Source: Tissierellia bacterium
Lineage (GTDB): Bacteria; Bacillota; Clostridia; Tissierellales; Peptoniphilaceae
NCBI GenBank assembly: GCA_030529425.1
Contig: JAUMWX010000003.1
Coordinates: 1-64,000, forward strand
DNA: 64,000 bases
Reading direction: 5' to 3'
The stretch's first letter is position 1. The number at the start of each line of letters is the position of its first letter. The position numbers and the translations under genes are program-made. Under the pieces are notes generated by a model. That model ran no database searches and was not told where the DNA came from. It was given only the letters and a program-made list of their open reading frames with translations. Below, one piece after another: positions 20,060 through 29,609 of this stretch.

Positions 20060-21382
20060 ATGTCTAGACCGATAGTAAGTATTATAGGTAGACCGAATGT
20101 CGGGAAATCTACACTGTTTAATAAACTTGTTGGAAAAAGAATATCAATAACCGAAGATACTCCGGGCGTAACAAGAGACAGACTTTATAGTGAGGTTGAG
20201 TGGCAAAACAATCATTTTGTTATAATTGATACCGGAGGTTTGGAACTTGATGACAAAGGGGATTTCAATAAAGAAATTGAGATCCAGGCAGATATAGCCA
20301 TAACTTCATCAGACTTGATATTGTTTATTGTAGACGGAAAAGAAGGAATGACTTCTTTGGATGAGCAAATAGCGGAAAAGTTAAGAAAGTCGGGAAGAGA
20401 GATTATTTTAGTTATAAATAAGGTTGATACCAAGGATAATCCTCTTACGGTATATGACTTTTATTCCCTAGGATTTGAAAAGGTACAAATAATATCTGCA
20501 GAGCAAAGTTTTGGATTGGGCGATTTACTTGATGAAATTATTAAAATGTTTCCTGATGAAAGACTGATTGAAAAAGATGAAGACAGGCTGAAAATAGCTA
20601 TTATAGGAAAACCTAATGTAGGGAAATCATCATTTGTTAACAGCCTTCTTAAAGAAGAAAGGGTTATAGTTTCCGATATAGCGGGAACTACAAGAGATTC
20701 AATCGACAGCGATTATGAAAGAGGTGGAAAAAAATATACTCTTATTGATACGGCGGGTCTAAGGAGACAGAGGTCTATAGATTCCAGAATAGAAAAATAC
20801 TCAGTTATAAGAACTTATAATGCGGTTGACAAGTCTGATATCTGCTTATTCTTTGTTGATGCTAATGAAGGAATAACAGAGCAAGATTCCAAGATAATCG
20901 GTTATGCGCATGATATGAAAAAAGCTTCTATAATCGTAGTAAATAAATGGGATTTGGTTGAAAAAGATACAAATACCATGAAAAACTTTGAGATGAATAT
21001 CAGAAATAATTTAGGTTTTGCTCAGTATGCACCGATAGTATTTATATCTGTAAAAACAGGTCAAAGAATTGATAAATTATTTGAAATTATTGATTCGGTT
21101 GATGAAAATTACAGTTTTAGAATTAGAACCGGAGTTTTAAATGCATTGCTTAGAGATGCGATGTTGGTTAATCCACCTCCAACTAAAAAGGGTAAAAGGC
21201 TTAAAATATTCTATATTTCTCAGGTAACAACCAGACCGCCTAAGTTCTTGATATATGTAAATGATAAAGAATTGATGCATTTTTCATATTTGAGGTTTAT
21301 TGAAAACAAAATAAGAGAAAACTTTAACTTTGAAGGTGTACCGATTGTATTTGAGATTAGAAATAGGGAGTTTGAAGTATGA
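20060..21382 (+). CDS. der: Ribosome biogenesis GTPase Der (EngA)
   Basis: Essential GTPase for assembly of the 50S subunit. The 440 residues contain two GTPase domains, each with its P-loop (GRPNVGKST near residue 10, GKPNVGKSS near 183), DTxG and NKxD motifs (NKVD; NKWD). A C-terminal KH-like domain (about 350-440) follows. AGGTGA precedes the ATG. It overlaps plsY by four bases. Confidence 0.98.
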   Translation: MSRPIVSIIGRPNVGKSTLFNKLVGKRISITEDTPGVTRDRLYSEVEWQNNHFVIIDTGGLELDDKGDFNKEIEIQADIAITSSDLILFIVDGKEGMTSLDEQIAEKLRKSGREIILVINKVDTKDNPLTVYDFYSLGFEKVQIISAEQSFGLGDLLDEIIKMFPDERLIEKDEDRLKIAIIGKPNVGKSSFVNSLLKEERVIVSDIAGTTRDSIDSDYERGGKKYTLIDTAGLRRQRSIDSRIEKYSVIRTYNAVDKSDICLFFVDANEGITEQDSKIIGYAHDMKKASIIVVNKWDLVEKDTNTMKNFEMNIRNNLGFAQYAPIVFISVKTGQRIDKLFEIIDSVDENYSFRIRTGVLNALLRDAMLVNPPPTKKGKRLKIFYISQVTTRPPKFLIYVNDKELMHFSYLRFIENKIRENFNFEGVPIVFEIRNREFEV

Positions 21383-21972
21383 GATATTTTTTAGCTGCCA
21401 TTATTCCTTATTTTTTAGGAGCGATTTCAGGTTCTATGTTGGTATCAAAATTTTTTAATCTGGAAGATGTAGCGAAAAAGGGAAGCGGTAACAGGGGAAC
21501 TACTAATGTTTTTAGAAATTACGGTTTTGTGCCTGCTTTATGTACATTGATAATAGATTTACTTAAAGGAACATTTGCCGCATATATAGGATATTTGATT
21601 GAACCGCAATATGGGGGATATATAGCGGGAGTATCAGTCGTAATTGGTCACATTTGGCCTGTATTTTTCGGGTTTAAAGGAGGAAAGGGAGTAGCTACTT
21701 ATGAAGGGGTTCTTTTATACCATCTACCTATTCTTGGATTGATAGAAATAGTTATATTTATAATAACCAATTTGACAATTAAAATCGTATCGATAGGTTC
21801 GGTCATATTATCATTGATTTCTATTCTTTATGTTTTGGTATTCCATTCTAAAAATATACCTCTTATCGTAATGGTGATGATAAATTGTGTGTTGATAATA
21901 TTTGCTCATAGAGATAATATAAAAAGAATATCCAAGGGCGAAGAAAAAAAGACGGAATTGTTGAAAGGATAA
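21379..21972 (+). CDS. plsY: Glycerol-3-phosphate acyltransferase PlsY
   Basis: Membrane enzyme that acylates glycerol-3-phosphate with acyl-phosphate, the first step of phospholipid synthesis. The 197 residues have several hydrophobic segments and the family motifs GSGNRGTTN (34-42), the glycine-rich GFKGGKGVAT (94-103) and HRDNIKRI near the end. It is coupled to der (ATGA) and followed by gpsA, which makes its substrate. Confidence 0.97.
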   Translation: MRYFLAAIIPYFLGAISGSMLVSKFFNLEDVAKKGSGNRGTTNVFRNYGFVPALCTLIIDLLKGTFAAYIGYLIEPQYGGYIAGVSVVIGHIWPVFFGFKGGKGVATYEGVLLYHLPILGLIEIVIFIITNLTIKIVSIGSVILSLISILYVLVFHSKNIPLIVMVMINCVLIIFAHRDNIKRISKGEEKKTELLKG

Positions 21973-21974
21973 TT

Positions 21975-22964
21975 ATGGAAATTACAATACTTGGTGGTGG
22001 CAGTTGGGGAACGGCAATGGCAAACAACTTGGCTAAAAACCACAATGTTTTAATGTATGTGAGAAACAAGGAAAATTGTGATGATATTAATAACCATCAT
22101 GAAAATAGAAGATATTTAAAGGGAAATAAATTATCTTCAAATATCACCGCTACTACAGATATAAAGAAAGCGTTAAAAAATAAAATAGTTATCAATGCTA
22201 TACCGACACAGAACATAAGAAAAATGCTTGAAGAAAATTATATGTATTTTGATAAACAATCAATTATTGTTAATTTGTCAAAGGGTATAGAAAAGAAAAC
22301 ATTTAAAAGAATATCCGAAGTGTTCAAGGAATTTTTGCCTAATAATAAGTTTGTGGCATTATCAGGACCTTCCCATGCTGAAGAGGTAATATTGGATGTG
22401 CCTACATCATTGGTCTTATCTGTTGAAGATCCGGAACTGGCAGAATATTTACAGAAAGAATTGAAATCCGACTCTCTAAGAATATACACCAATTTTGACA
22501 TAATAGGTGTTGAATATGGCGGAGCGGTTAAAAATGTTCTTGCACTGGGGATAGGAATGATTGACGGATTGAGTTTAGGTGATAATCCTAAAGCGACAAT
22601 CATGACCAGGGGAATACATGAGATGGCGAGATTTTGTATAGAGATGGGAGGAAACAGAAATACTCTATACGGATTAGCAGGTCTTGGAGATTTGATTGTT
22701 ACCGCCACTTCTAAGCACAGTAGAAACAGGAAAGCGGGAGAACTGATTGCTAAAGGATATTCGATAGATCAGTTGGAAAACGAGATCAAAATGGTAGTTG
22801 AAGGAATTTCCACGGCAAAGGCATTATATGAAATAAGCAAGAAAAAAAATATATACATGCCTATAACCAATATCATCTATAGAATACTTTATGAGAACTT
22901 AAGCATTAAAGAAGCTACAAGAGAACTTATGACAAAAGTGGATAAAAGTGAATTTGACTTTTAA
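21975..22964 (+). CDS. gpsA: NAD(P)-dependent glycerol-3-phosphate dehydrogenase
   Basis: Reduces dihydroxyacetone phosphate to sn-glycerol-3-phosphate for lipid synthesis. The 329 residues start with the nucleotide motif GGGSWGTAMA (6-15). They also have ALSGPSHAEEV and the catalytic-lysine region YGGAVKNVLALG, and GLAGLGDL near residue 235. The gene begins three bases after plsY, a functional pair. Confidence 0.97.
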   Translation: MEITILGGGSWGTAMANNLAKNHNVLMYVRNKENCDDINNHHENRRYLKGNKLSSNITATTDIKKALKNKIVINAIPTQNIRKMLEENYMYFDKQSIIVNLSKGIEKKTFKRISEVFKEFLPNNKFVALSGPSHAEEVILDVPTSLVLSVEDPELAEYLQKELKSDSLRIYTNFDIIGVEYGGAVKNVLALGIGMIDGLSLGDNPKATIMTRGIHEMARFCIEMGGNRNTLYGLAGLGDLIVTATSKHSRNRKAGELIAKGYSIDQLENEIKMVVEGISTAKALYEISKKKNIYMPITNIIYRILYENLSIKEATRELMTKVDKSEFDF

Positions 22965-22973
22965 GGTGTGATG

Positions 22974-24101
22974 ATGAGAAAAAATAAAAGAAAAATTCCT
23001 TTAGTTTTGCTGTTTTTTATCATCTTTATCTTAGGACTCACATGGATGATAGAAGTATATGATTCTTATAAAAAAGGAAATAATATTTATAATATTGGAC
23101 AATTAAAAAGCGAAAAAATTTTTTTAGAATCAAAAGCTTTTGTTTTTTTTGATGAATTTGTATTTGATAATTTTAACAATATAGATGTCAAAATTAACAA
23201 TATTAAGGTTTACGGTGTCGAAGATACTATTCCTGATACTTCAAACTTTCAAGCTACGGCGAATGCGGAAAGATTGAATTTCGAACTAAAGAATGACTCA
23301 AAATCTAAAATTAATGTTGATGATAAGTATTTAAGAGGCTTGAAAGAAAGTGTTTTTTCAAAAAACTATTCTGATTTAGGTCTAAACTTTTATACCGATT
23401 TGGCAAAGGATAATTTTTCTTCAAAGACTACAGAGTATATAAAAAGCTATTTGACTAATAAATCTATAAAATTGAAAGAATCCGGTTATATAGTAAATAA
23501 TATTGATGGCTATGAGAGTTTAATAAATATTTCAAACATTGAAAATATCAAGAACTTCAAATATAATTCAACCCAGAGTGAAAACATCATGAATGAACTG
23601 AAGGGACTAAAGTATATTAACAATAAAAGATTTTATATAACTTTAGATATTCCTATTAAAAATTCGGAACTTAAAAATATCAAAGAAACAGATATTATTT
23701 TTGGAGATAAAAAATATAGGGCAACTTTAATTCGAAGTAATATTTTGGGAGAAAATTATAGATTGGTATATCAATTAATGGACGGAATTGAGGATTTCAT
23801 TGGAAAAAGATTTGTGGATGTCAAAATATTTTTAGACGAATATTATGGATATTATGTTCCCAAGACTTCGATTTTAAAAAGGGGCGCTATTGACGGCGTT
23901 TATACTGTCGTTAATGGAGTCGTGGAATTTTTGCCCGTTAAACCTATTCTTGAAAAAAATGATAAAGTATTTGTTACAGGTAATCCGGATTTAATTTTTA
24001 CAAACGCCTTTAATGAAAATAATCCTGATATTAATAAACTTAGTGAATTTTCACATATTTTGATAAATAATAAAGGCGTAAAAGAGGGCGAAAGATATTA
24101 A
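22974..24101 (+). CDS. HlyD-like membrane protein in the division cluster
   Basis: A 375-residue protein with a basic N-terminus and one membrane anchor (about residues 8-26, IPLVLLFFIIFILGL), then a large extracytoplasmic part. The C-terminal third (VPKTSILKRGAIDGVYTVVNG) resembles the beta-barrel region of HlyD-type adaptors and similar proteins found before sepF in other Clostridia. Several starts are possible (GTG 22968, ATG 22971, ATG 22974); the last has the best distance from AAGGTG. No transporter is adjacent. A role in envelope or division processes is inferred from position. Confidence 0.65.
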   Translation: MRKNKRKIPLVLLFFIIFILGLTWMIEVYDSYKKGNNIYNIGQLKSEKIFLESKAFVFFDEFVFDNFNNIDVKINNIKVYGVEDTIPDTSNFQATANAERLNFELKNDSKSKINVDDKYLRGLKESVFSKNYSDLGLNFYTDLAKDNFSSKTTEYIKSYLTNKSIKLKESGYIVNNIDGYESLINISNIENIKNFKYNSTQSENIMNELKGLKYINNKRFYITLDIPIKNSELKNIKETDIIFGDKKYRATLIRSNILGENYRLVYQLMDGIEDFIGKRFVDVKIFLDEYYGYYVPKTSILKRGAIDGVYTVVNGVVEFLPVKPILEKNDKVFVTGNPDLIFTNAFNENNPDINKLSEFSHILINNKGVKEGERY

Positions 24102-24107
24102 AAAAGG

Positions 24108-24136
24108 GTGAAAAAATAAATTAAATAATATATAAT
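24108..24136 (+). promoter_or_regulatory. Candidate promoter of sepF
   Basis: TATAAT at 24131-24136 with a weak GTGAAA 17 bp upstream; 32 bases before the sepF ATG. Confidence 0.35.
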
Positions 24137-24168
24137 GTTTTTAGAGTTGAAATACTAAAGGAGGTATT

Positions 24169-24693
24169 ATGTCTTTTTGGGATAAAGTTAAAGACTTTGT
24201 AGGTATAGAGTCTGATTATTATGATGATGAAGAGTACTATGAAGATGATCGTTATACCTATAAGGATGAAGAAAGCGATTATAGTCAGGATGTTGAAGAA
24301 AAAGAAAAGGATGTTGATTCCGAACAAATAACCAACCAAACCGATAATAAAAATAGAAGGGAGGAAAGATACTCAAAAAAGAGTACATATACTCAAAGTT
24401 CTAGAGTATCTAACACTAAGATGATAGTATCAATAAGAGAACCATTGACATATGAAGATGGTAAATTAGTTATCGACGATATAAAGAGCGGTAAGAGTGT
24501 TGTATTAAATCTTGAAATGCTTGAGGTTGATAAGAAAACACAAATTTTCTATTTTGTTAGCGGTGGAGTTTATGCATTAAATGGTGCAATACAAAATGTT
24601 ACAAAGGATATATATGTCATTGTACCGGAAGGTACTGATATTGATGGTGCCATGAAGGAGCAATTAGTAAATAGAAGCTTGTATCAAGTTTAG
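24169..24693 (+). CDS. sepF: Cell division protein SepF
   Basis: Membrane-tethering protein that bundles FtsZ filaments at the septum. The 174 residues begin with the amphipathic membrane-binding helix (MSFWDKVKDFVG). An acidic, disordered Asp/Glu/Tyr-rich linker (15-80) follows, then the globular SepF domain (about 84-168) with SIREPLTYED and the FVSGGVYALNG motif. AAAGGAGG precedes the ATG. Of the usual ylm cluster only ylmH follows; ylmE and ylmG are missing. Confidence 0.96.
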   Translation: MSFWDKVKDFVGIESDYYDDEEYYEDDRYTYKDEESDYSQDVEEKEKDVDSEQITNQTDNKNRREERYSKKSTYTQSSRVSNTKMIVSIREPLTYEDGKLVIDDIKSGKSVVLNLEMLEVDKKTQIFYFVSGGVYALNGAIQNVTKDIYVIVPEGTDIDGAMKEQLVNRSLYQV

Positions 24694-24697
24694 AATT

Positions 24698-24721
24698 AAA
24701 GGGCTGTTTACAGCCCTTTTT
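24698..24721 (+). terminator. Terminator after sepF
   Basis: AAAGGGCTGT pairs with ACAGCCCTTT around a two-base loop, ending in a T run. Confidence 0.88.
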
Positions 24722-24731
24722 ATGAGGTTTT

Positions 24732-25490
24732 ATGGACTTTCTTAGAGATGATGAATCAAAATTGATTTATAGTAAATTTAGCAATAAAATCAAGAATTTG
24801 TACTATTCGGAAGTAGCAAATTCTAAATTTTTAACACCGAATCATATTGAATTGGTAAAATCGATTTGTAATAAACATAATATTATATACAAAATATACA
24901 AATCTAATAATTTTTCAGAAAGAGACATAATATTTTTTTCGGAAACGGATTTTGATTTTGAAAATATTGTCGAGGAGACTGTATCGATAATAGTAATTAA
25001 AAATAAAAGTATGGATATTAAGCATAGGGATGTATTGGGAAGCATATTAAATCTGGGAATTGACAGAGCTAATGTGGGAGATATTGTTTTTAATGATGAC
25101 CTAATTTACATAGTTATTATGGACATCATAAGTGATTTTATACTTTTGAATCTAAAGAGTATAAAGAAGTATCCGGTCGCCCCCGTAAAGTATGAGTATA
25201 AATATATAACTAATAAATTTATAAAAACGGAAGAAAAGAAGCTTAATGTTTCATCTCTAAGACTTGATGCGATAGTAAGCTCAATGATAAATATTTCGAG
25301 AGCAAAATCCAAAACCTTATTTCAAAGAGATCTAATAAAACTTAATCATTATGTAGAAAATAATCCTTCCATTTCTATAAAAGAAAATGATCTAATCTCT
25401 ATTAGGGGATATGGAAGATTTATTTTTTCAGAGATTTTAGGAACCACAAGAAAGAATAAATATGTAGTTAGTATATTAAAATTAGTTTAG
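24732..25490 (+). CDS. ylmH: S4-domain RNA-binding protein YlmH
   Basis: A 252-residue protein of the YlmH family; Bacillus YlmH binds stalled 50S-peptidyl-tRNA complexes in ribosome-associated quality control. The C-terminal S4 domain (about 177-240) starts at SSLRLDAIVS and includes RAKSKTLFQRDLIKLN. The N-terminal part matches the conserved domain of the family. It starts 11 bases after the sepF terminator with GAGG upstream, so read-through transcription or a short leader is likely. Confidence 0.9.
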   Translation: MDFLRDDESKLIYSKFSNKIKNLYYSEVANSKFLTPNHIELVKSICNKHNIIYKIYKSNNFSERDIIFFSETDFDFENIVEETVSIIVIKNKSMDIKHRDVLGSILNLGIDRANVGDIVFNDDLIYIVIMDIISDFILLNLKSIKKYPVAPVKYEYKYITNKFIKTEEKKLNVSSLRLDAIVSSMINISRAKSKTLFQRDLIKLNHYVENNPSISIKENDLISIRGYGRFIFSEILGTTRKNKYVVSILKLV

Positions 25491-25495
25491 GAGAA

Positions 25496-25969
25496 ATGAT
25501 GTACATTTTAATTGTTTTAATTGGAATTATATTGGACCAAGTGACTAAATATTGGGCTTTTGTTGCACTCAAGGGAGGAAGATCAATAGAGGTGATAGAT
25601 AAATTCTTATATTTTACTTATTCCGAAAATTCCGGAGCGGCCTGGGGAATGTTCAAAAATGCAACTTTATTTTTTACAATACTTACAATTTCCGTAGTAA
25701 TAGGTATTATTTGGCACATGTTAAAAAATCGTAACAATATTGACATGTTTGTAAAGCTTCCGCTTGCTATGATTATTTCAGGGGCCATTGGTAATTTGAT
25801 AGACAGAATTCGTTTAGGATATGTAATAGATTTTATTTTTTCTCCATTGGGAGGACTATATGATTTTCCTATATTTAATTTGGCAGACATGTATATTTCT
25901 GTGGCTACAATTATGTTAATAGTATATATACTTTTTTTTGAGGGGAAAGATGAAATTACTAAACAATGA
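25496..25969 (+). CDS. lspA: Signal peptidase II
   Basis: Membrane aspartyl protease that removes signal peptides of prolipoproteins. The 157 residues form four membrane segments. The catalytic pair is D112 in YVIDF and D131 in FNLADMYI, as in the family. NSGAAWG (45-51) and GAIGNLIDR (97-104) are also typical. Two adjacent ATGs (25496 and 25499) are both possible. It overlaps ung by 20 bases. Confidence 0.96.
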   Translation: MMYILIVLIGIILDQVTKYWAFVALKGGRSIEVIDKFLYFTYSENSGAAWGMFKNATLFFTILTISVVIGIIWHMLKNRNNIDMFVKLPLAMIISGAIGNLIDRIRLGYVIDFIFSPLGGLYDFPIFNLADMYISVATIMLIVYILFFEGKDEITKQ

Positions 25970-26621
25970 TTGGGATGACATATTATCAGATTTTTTAAAT
26001 CATCCAAGATTTGAGAATTTTTACAAATTTATACTATCGGAATATGAGAAATATACTTTGTATCCGGATAAAGAAAATATTTTTGCGGCATTGAAGTTGA
26101 CAAGTTTTGAAAAACTTAAAGTTGTAATTCTGGGACAGGATCCATATTATCAGCCCGGGCAGGCAAATGGATTGGCATTTTCTGTAAATAAGGGAGTGGT
26201 ACTTCCTCCTTCTTTAAAAAATATATATAAAGAATTACAGTCCGATTTGGGAATTTCTCCTCCGAAACATGGGGATTTGAGTAAATGGGCAAAACAAGGA
26301 GTATTATTGTTAAACACAAGCTTGACGGTCAGAAATTCTCAACCGAATTTTTATTCAAATTCTTTTTGGAAAAACTTCACTGATTATATAATAAAGAAAA
26401 TATCGGAGAATAAAAAACAAGTAGTATATATCCTATGGGGGAATAATGCTCAACAAAAGATTAAAATCATAAATACTCATGATAACTTAATTATAAAATC
26501 GGCACATCCTTCACCGCTTTCCGCGAGTAGAGGATTTTTTGGAAGCAGACCTTTTTCAAAAACAAATGAATATTTGAAAGAGAACAGTTTGGATCTCATA
26601 GATTGGAGTTTAAATGATTAA
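25950..26621 (+). CDS. ung: Uracil-DNA glycosylase
   Basis: Excises uracil from DNA in base-excision repair. The 223 residues carry the catalytic water-activating motif GQDPYYQPGQANGLAF (Asp64) and the C-terminal HPSPLSASRGF loop; the usual GQDPYH has Tyr in place of His here. ATG 25950 follows GAGGGGAAAG and gives the normal family start. It overlaps lspA upstream and the next gene by 8 bases. Confidence 0.97.
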   Translation: MKLLNNDWDDILSDFLNHPRFENFYKFILSEYEKYTLYPDKENIFAALKLTSFEKLKVVILGQDPYYQPGQANGLAFSVNKGVVLPPSLKNIYKELQSDLGISPPKHGDLSKWAKQGVLLLNTSLTVRNSQPNFYSNSFWKNFTDYIIKKISENKKQVVYILWGNNAQQKIKIINTHDNLIIKSAHPSPLSASRGFFGSRPFSKTNEYLKENSLDLIDWSLND

Positions 26622-27513
26622 AATATTTGTTGGTGAAGATGAGGCGGGAAAAAGATTGGATGTGTTTCTTGCCGATTATTTTGAAGATATATCGAGAACC
26701 AAAATATCAAATTTAATTAAATCAGCTGAAATATTGGTAAATAATTTGGAAGTAAAACCGAAATATTATGTTAAAGAAACAGATACTATATTTGTGAATC
26801 TGGAATCTTTAAATATAAAGGAATTGAAACCTCAAGAATTGCCTATTGATGTTCTATATGAGGATGATGACATAGCTATTATTGATAAACCTGTAGGAAT
26901 AGTATCACATCCTACAAATATCATAAGAGAGAATACTGTCGTTAATTATCTTATATACAGATTTGAGAAATTATCTAGATTAAATGGGGACGAAAGACCC
27001 GGAATTGTTCACAGACTTGATAAGAATACGTGCGGTTTGATGATTATTGCAAAGTCGGACATAGCGTTGATAAAACTTAAGGAAATGTTCAAGAATAGAG
27101 AAATTATTAAGAAATACAGAGCGATATGTCATGGTGTTTTCAAGGAAAACGAAGGAATAATAGAAGAACCCATAGGCAGAAATCCTATTACGGGCAAGAT
27201 GTGTATTGTGAATGACGGAAGATATGCAAAAACTGCTTATAAGGTTCTTGAATCAAAAAATAATTTTTCATTATTGGATATTGAATTATTCACGGGCAGA
27301 ACTCATCAGATAAGGGTTCACCTTGCACACATAAAGCATCCGATTTTGGGTGATCCAGATTATTCAAATCATAAAACGAAGTTTAATCTTTATAATCAAC
27401 TTTTACAAGCCTACTATCTTGAATTTTTACATCCCGTTACAAACGAGAAGATGAAGTTTGAGATTATCGATAGCCCCCAATTTAAGAAATATAGAGATAT
27501 TTTATTCAATTAG
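26614..27513 (+). CDS. rluD: RluD-family pseudouridine synthase
   Basis: Converts uridines to pseudouridine in 23S rRNA. The 299 residues have an N-terminal S4 RNA-binding domain (about 10-75) and a catalytic RluA-type domain with VHRLDKNTCGL, whose Asp is the nucleophile, and the later TGRTHQIRVHLAH motif. The gene next to lspA is the usual ylyB position in Firmicutes. Its exact rRNA target cannot be told by sequence. Confidence 0.92.
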   Translation: MIKIFVGEDEAGKRLDVFLADYFEDISRTKISNLIKSAEILVNNLEVKPKYYVKETDTIFVNLESLNIKELKPQELPIDVLYEDDDIAIIDKPVGIVSHPTNIIRENTVVNYLIYRFEKLSRLNGDERPGIVHRLDKNTCGLMIIAKSDIALIKLKEMFKNREIIKKYRAICHGVFKENEGIIEEPIGRNPITGKMCIVNDGRYAKTAYKVLESKNNFSLLDIELFTGRTHQIRVHLAHIKHPILGDPDYSNHKTKFNLYNQLLQAYYLEFLHPVTNEKMKFEIIDSPQFKKYRDILFN

Positions 27514-27521
27514 GAGGCTTT

Positions 27522-28964
27522 ATGTATTCAAAAGTAATGACAATAAATTTCGATAATCTTAAAGGACAGATTATTGAAGTAGAAGCAAGCATCCGAAAAG
27601 GTATGGTTGCTTTTTTTATAGGAGGAAAGGTTAATTTTTCGATGAAGGAAAGCAAAGAAAGAATAAAGTCGGCTTTTAAAAACTCCTCAATTAAATTTCC
27701 TCACGGAAATATAACGATAAATTTATCACCCGCAAATTTTAAAAAGCAAGGAACACATTTTGACTTACCGATTGCAGTTTCAATATTATCCGCAAGAGGA
27801 CTCATAATACCAGATAGGGATACCATATTCATCGGGGAACTGAATTTGGAAGGAAAACTGATGCCCATAAAAAATCCGTTAAAATTTGTCAAATTTGCTA
27901 AAGACAACAATTATAAGAGAATTATTTTGCCAAAGGGGGATTACGGTTATATATCAATAATCAAAGGTTTGGAAATATTATATGCTGAAGATTTAAAGGG
28001 TGTTGTAAAAATAATTGAAGGAAAAAAAGAAGATAATTATGATCTTAAGTATATTGTTGAAAATCAAATTGATTATGAAATAAATATAAACGACATTATT
28101 AATCAGCATAGGCTAATCAGGGCTTTAATAATCGCAATTTCAGGCAGGCACAGTATTCTCATAAAAGGTCCTATAGGTTCGGGAAAATCAAAGAGTATAA
28201 AAGCAATTCAATCGGTGGTTCCAGAATTGGATGATGAGCAAAAAGTTGAAATGACAATACTTTCAAATTTGAATGAAGACTTCGGCTTTGTCAAATATCC
28301 AAGATTTGTAAATATTGATCTTCACAGTAAAATAAAGGATTTAATTGGTACTACAAACAATATCGGAAAAATTTTCTTTGCTAAATACGGATTTTTAATA
28401 ATGGACGAATTAAATCTATATTCATCCGGAATGCTTGATAAAATTAAAGGTATAGTTGAAGATGGAGAGGATAAAAATTTTTATCATAATATAACCGTCC
28501 TTGCCACTATGAATCCCTGTCCTTGCGGCAACTTGGGTCAGAAAGATATAAAATGTGTTTGTAAAATTTCAGAAATTGAAAGACATAATAAAAAAATAGA
28601 TCAAGCACTTCTCGACAGGTTTCAAATTAAAATTAGTATAGATCGAGTTGATTTATCAAATTTTCAAAGTAATGATTACGATATTGAAATAATCAGAACT
28701 AAAATTTCAAATTCATGGGATATGCAAAAAATAAGGTATAACTCTAATAAAATGGCAAATGGGAACATTGAATTTAATAAAATTAATGAATATTTTAACA
28801 TAAGTAAGAATGCATTAAAGATACTTAAAAACATTTCGATTGCCAATAATTACTCAAAGAGAAAATATGATAATGTATTGAAAATTGCAAGAACAATTGC
28901 CGATTACGAGAATTGCCAAACAGTTGATGATAAACATATATATGAGGCAATCAGCTATCAGTAG
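27522..28964 (+). CDS. ComM/YifB-family Mg-chelatase-like AAA ATPase
   Basis: A 480-residue AAA+ protein. The N-terminal half (1-170) is a Lon-protease-like/ChlI fold, HFDLPIAVSIL being recognisable. The ATPase domain has Walker A GPIGSGKS and a Walker B-like FLIMDELN. MNPCPCGNLG and the C-terminal helical lid follow. ComM proteins are branch-migration helicases for transformation DNA. This copy is rather diverged and slightly short, and dprA/topA, its common neighbours, are absent. AGGAGG precedes the ATG. Confidence 0.85.
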   Translation: MYSKVMTINFDNLKGQIIEVEASIRKGMVAFFIGGKVNFSMKESKERIKSAFKNSSIKFPHGNITINLSPANFKKQGTHFDLPIAVSILSARGLIIPDRDTIFIGELNLEGKLMPIKNPLKFVKFAKDNNYKRIILPKGDYGYISIIKGLEILYAEDLKGVVKIIEGKKEDNYDLKYIVENQIDYEININDIINQHRLIRALIIAISGRHSILIKGPIGSGKSKSIKAIQSVVPELDDEQKVEMTILSNLNEDFGFVKYPRFVNIDLHSKIKDLIGTTNNIGKIFFAKYGFLIMDELNLYSSGMLDKIKGIVEDGEDKNFYHNITVLATMNPCPCGNLGQKDIKCVCKISEIERHNKKIDQALLDRFQIKISIDRVDLSNFQSNDYDIEIIRTKISNSWDMQKIRYNSNKMANGNIEFNKINEYFNISKNALKILKNISIANNYSKRKYDNVLKIARTIADYENCQTVDDKHIYEAISYQ

Positions 28965-28986
28965 TAATCTTTCAATATTCATTTTC

Positions 28987-29014
28987 TTGCATATATCTTA
29001 AAAAGTGATATAAT
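28987..29014 (+). promoter_or_regulatory. Promoter of efp
   Basis: TTGCAT at 28987-28992 and TATAAT at 29009-29014, spacer 16 bp. Confidence 0.7.
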
Positions 29015-29049
29015 TAATTAGTAATAAATATAAGTATTAGGAGAGAGCT

Positions 29050-29607
29050 ATGATAGGAGCAAATGATTTAAGGAAAGGACAAACATTTGAGTGGGAAGGA
29101 GATGTGTATCAGGTTATTGATTTTCAACATGTTAAACCTGGTAAAGGCGCGGCTTTTGTAAGAGCTAAAATTAAATCTGTTATGCACAATACCACTAAAG
29201 AAGTTACATTTAACCCAAATGATAAATTTCAAGAAGCAAGGATTGAGACTCAACAAATGCAGTATCTATACAATGATGGAACATTATATTATTTTATGAA
29301 TCCTGAAACATATGACCAAATACCTTTGAATTATGACACTGTAGCAGATGCAATGCAATATGTCAGAGAAAATGACATGGCAACTATAAAATTCTACCAA
29401 GGGGCGGCATTTTCAGTTGAGGCGCCTAATTTTGTTGAACTGAAAGTAATTGAAACAGAACCAGGATTTAAAGGGGATACCGCTACGGGAGCAACAAAAC
29501 CCGCAATCGTTGAAACAGGTGCAAAGATAAATGTACCTCTATTTATAAATATCGGAGATGTTCTGAAAATTGATACCAGAACAGGCGAATATTTATCCAG
29601 GGCATAG
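29050..29607 (+). CDS. efp: Elongation factor P
   Basis: Rescues ribosomes stalled at polyproline stretches. The 185 residues form the three beta-barrel domains of EF-P. The tip lysine K32 in KPGKGAAF is the residue modified in Bacillus-type EF-P. The C-terminal [26 protein letters not shown] signature ends the protein (written here as [16 protein letters not shown]). It is preceded by GGAGAG and followed at once by the nusB remnant. Confidence 0.98.
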   Translation: MIGANDLRKGQTFEWEGDVYQVIDFQHVKPGKGAAFVRAKIKSVMHNTTKEVTFNPNDKFQEARIETQQMQYLYNDGTLYYFMNPETYDQIPLNYDTVADAMQYVRENDMATIKFYQGAAFSVEAPNFVELKVIETEPGFKGDTATGATKPAIVETGAKINVPLFINIGDVLKIDTRTGEYLSRA

Positions 29608-29609
29608 TA

